A stretch of DNA of 5,570 nucleotides, from NCBI GenBank assembly GCA_902494375.1, contig CABUTL010000109.1, forward strand, positions 1 to 5,570, read 5' to 3'. Within the stretch, counting starts at the first letter, position 1, and every line of letters starts with the position of its first letter. Origin of the DNA: an uncultured Collinsella sp. (GTDB lineage: Bacteria > Actinomycetota > Coriobacteriia > Coriobacteriales > Coriobacteriaceae). Shown one piece after another: positions 4,097 to 5,570 of this stretch. A program made the translations under genes and the position numbers. Below the pieces are notes generated by a model. The model was given only the letters and a program-made list of their open reading frames with translations, did not search any database and had not been told where the DNA came from.

Positions 4097-5570
4097 ATGA
4101 CAAATGACTATCGCCGCGGTTCCGATGGGGGCCGCGGTTCTGGACGTCCCTCGTCGCGGGGACGTTCTGGTTATCAAGGAACGGGTCGGCAATCTTACAA
4201 CGCCGGGCAGTCCCGTGGCAACGACCCGGCGTCGCGACTTCGCGGCTCGGGCGGCCCTCAAGTGCATAACACCAGGTCGCGCAAGAGTTCGTCGACCGAA
4301 TGGCTCACAGGCGTGCCTCTGCCTCGCCGCAAAGCCGTCATGGGCTTCATCGGGCTTGGCTTGGGCTTGGGCGTCTTTCGCCTTGCCGACTATCAAATTG
4401 TCGAAGCCGATAAACTGCGCGAGCGTGCCGATGCGCGCCGCCTGCTTGCGCAGACCCTCTATGCCAAACGTGGCACCGTCTACGACCGCAACGGCAACGT
4501 GTTGGCGTCGTCGGTCGAATGTCGCAACATCGCCGTGAACCCGCAGCTTGTCGAGGATGTTGACAAGACGGTGTCGGCGCTGGTCAAGGCAACTGGAATC
4601 GATAAAAAGACCTGCCGCAAGCTCGTTGAGTCCGATGGAACCTGGGTGTATATCAAGCGCCAGGTGGACGAAGACGATGTTGCGGCGCTGGAGAAGAAGA
4701 ACCTGCCCGGCGTGCTTTTTGAGCAGGCCATGAAGCGCGTATATCCATACGGCAATCTGGCATCGCAGGTGCTGGGTGTAGTGAATGTAGACAACGACGG
4801 CTTGACGGGTCTCGAAAAGCAATACAACAAGCTTCTGACCGGCACGAACGGTTCTCTCGTACGCGAGCGCGCGAGGGACGGCAGCTATATCGCGGGCGGT
4901 GCCTATAAAAAGGTGGCTGCGGTCGACGGCGTTGATATCGTGACGACGCTCGACGTCAATATCCAGCGTGCGGCCGAGGATGCCCTGGCAGAGGCAGTTG
5001 AGAAGACTAAGGCCAAGAACGGCTCGGCGCTGGTCACCGATCCTACGACAGGCGAGATTTTGGCAGCCTGCTCGTACCCGACCTACGACCAGACCGATCT
5101 GGAGAATGCCAAGACCGAGGATATGAATCTGCGCCTGGTCACCGACGCCTACGAGCCCGGCTCGGTCTTTAAGACGCTCGTGGCGGGCGCCGGCTTCGAC
5201 TTGGGCGTCGTGCGATCGAGTACGTCGTTTGAGGTGCCGGCGAGCATCAAGGTGGGCGACGATACCGTCACCGATGCCGACAAGCGCGACTATGCCATGA
5301 CCATGGATGTGCGCGAGATGATGCGCCGTTCGTCCAACGTGGGCTTTGTCCTGGTGGGGCGCAAGATCGGTGCCGACGACTTTGCCGCCTATGTGGACAA
5401 GTGGGGCATCGGTCACAGCTCGGGTGTCGATTTTCCGGGAGAGAGCCTGGGTATCGTCAAGGAGCGTGACCAGTATGACGGCGCCACGCTGGGCTCGATG
5501 AGCTTTGGACAGGCACTGTCCGTCTCGCCGATTGAGATCGCACGTGCCGTGGGCGGCATCGCCAACGGCG
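4097..5570 (+). CDS. ftsI: Class B penicillin-binding protein, FtsI/PbpB type (3' partial)
   Basis: This is a septal peptidoglycan DD-transpeptidase, anchored in the membrane and acting outside it with the glycosyltransferase FtsW. Frame 2 is open from ATG 4097 to the window end (491 codons). An Arg/Gly/Ser-rich cytoplasmic tail (1-78) leads to one membrane span (about 80-101, AVMGFIGLGLGLGVF). The PBP dimer domain follows, with RGTVYDRNGN (125-134) and a YPYGNLASQVLG / GLTGLEKQYN stretch. The transpeptidase domain shows the SxxK box EPGSVFK, with nucleophile Ser356 and Lys359, and the SxN box Ser412-Ser413-Asn414. The KTG box and any PASTA domains lie beyond the window. The start is 17 nt after the ftsL stop, with an in-frame TAG at 4088 excluding upstream starts; no clear Shine-Dalgarno is seen, so coupling to ftsL is likely. 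The FtsI assignment over other class B proteins rests on the dcw context. Confidence 0.93.
   Translation, partial: MTNDYRRGSDGGRGSGRPSSRGRSGYQGTGRQSYNAGQSRGNDPASRLRGSGGPQVHNTRSRKSSSTEWLTGVPLPRRKAVMGFIGLGLGLGVFRLADYQIVEADKLRERADARRLLAQTLYAKRGTVYDRNGNVLASSVECRNIAVNPQLVEDVDKTVSALVKATGIDKKTCRKLVESDGTWVYIKRQVDEDDVAALEKKNLPGVLFEQAMKRVYPYGNLASQVLGVVNVDNDGLTGLEKQYNKLLTGTNGSLVRERARDGSYIAGGAYKKVAAVDGVDIVTTLDVNIQRAAEDALAEAVEKTKAKNGSALVTDPTTGEILAACSYPTYDQTDLENAKTEDMNLRLVTDAYEPGSVFKTLVAGAGFDLGVVRSSTSFEVPASIKVGDDTVTDADKRDYAMTMDVREMMRRSSNVGFVLVGRKIGADDFAAYVDKWGIGHSSGVDFPGESLGIVKERDQYDGATLGSMSFGQALSVSPIEIARAVGGIANG

Noticed and set aside
4104..4538. 144-codon open frame on the + strand within the penicillin-binding protein
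   Set aside because: It is a shadow in another frame of the N-terminal tail and dimer domain, and contains no motif.
4073..5416. 447-codon open frame on the - strand
   Set aside because: It lies wholly antisense to the penicillin-binding protein, which has intact SxxK, SxN and dimer-domain motifs. The antisense translation has no recognisable domain. Long shadows of this kind are common in GC-rich genes.
1..5570. Search for a novel multi-gene system, mobile element or CRISPR array
   Set aside because: All coding space is taken by known housekeeping families. No spaced repeats, transposase or integration scars were seen; XerD here is the chromosomal housekeeping type with no sign of a phage or integron setting.

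Overview
The window is a stretch of ordinary chromosomal housekeeping DNA, GC-rich and entirely coded on the + strand. It most resembles a high-GC actinobacterium, and I would guess the Coriobacteriia (Collinsella-like). This rests on codon use, on pyrG followed by xerD (a pairing also found, with one gene between, in mycobacteria), and on the Gram-positive order mraZ-rsmH-ftsL-ftsI. The genus is inference; the family calls are firm.

Layout. (1) 1-690 is the C-terminal glutaminase domain of CTP synthase (pyrG), cut by the window start. (2) 693-1634 is the tyrosine recombinase XerD, starting with GTG 2 nt after the pyrG stop, so probably cotranscribed. (3) 1635-2097 is a 463-nt non-coding region. 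It opens with a very long, nearly perfect hairpin ending in T5 (1666-1738) that closes the pyrG-xerD unit. It ends with the control region of the division cluster: phased TGGGG boxes of MraZ-operator type, a dense G-tract cluster able to form a four-tetrad G-quadruplex, a good sigma70-type promoter (TTGAAA, 17 nt, TATTAT) and two copies of a GGGGyGGTTCCCC palindrome. (4) 2098-5570 is the start of the division and cell wall (dcw) cluster: mraZ, rsmH, an FtsL-type bitopic protein, and a class B penicillin-binding protein (ftsI/pbpB) open at the window end.

The first unit supplies CTP and resolves chromosome dimers. The second makes the DNA-binding regulator MraZ, the 16S rRNA methyltransferase RsmH, and two septal proteins: FtsL as divisome scaffold and FtsI as septal peptidoglycan transpeptidase. 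MraZ probably represses its own operon through the TGGGG boxes.

I found no mobile element, CRISPR array, RNA gene, defence system or new protein family. What deserves a second look is the 463-nt intergenic region: the long palindrome, the G-quadruplex-capable tract overlapping the MraZ boxes, and the paired palindromes around the promoter. Smaller points are a possible Shine-Dalgarno-masking pair before ftsL and an Arg/Gly/Ser-rich cytoplasmic tail on the penicillin-binding protein.
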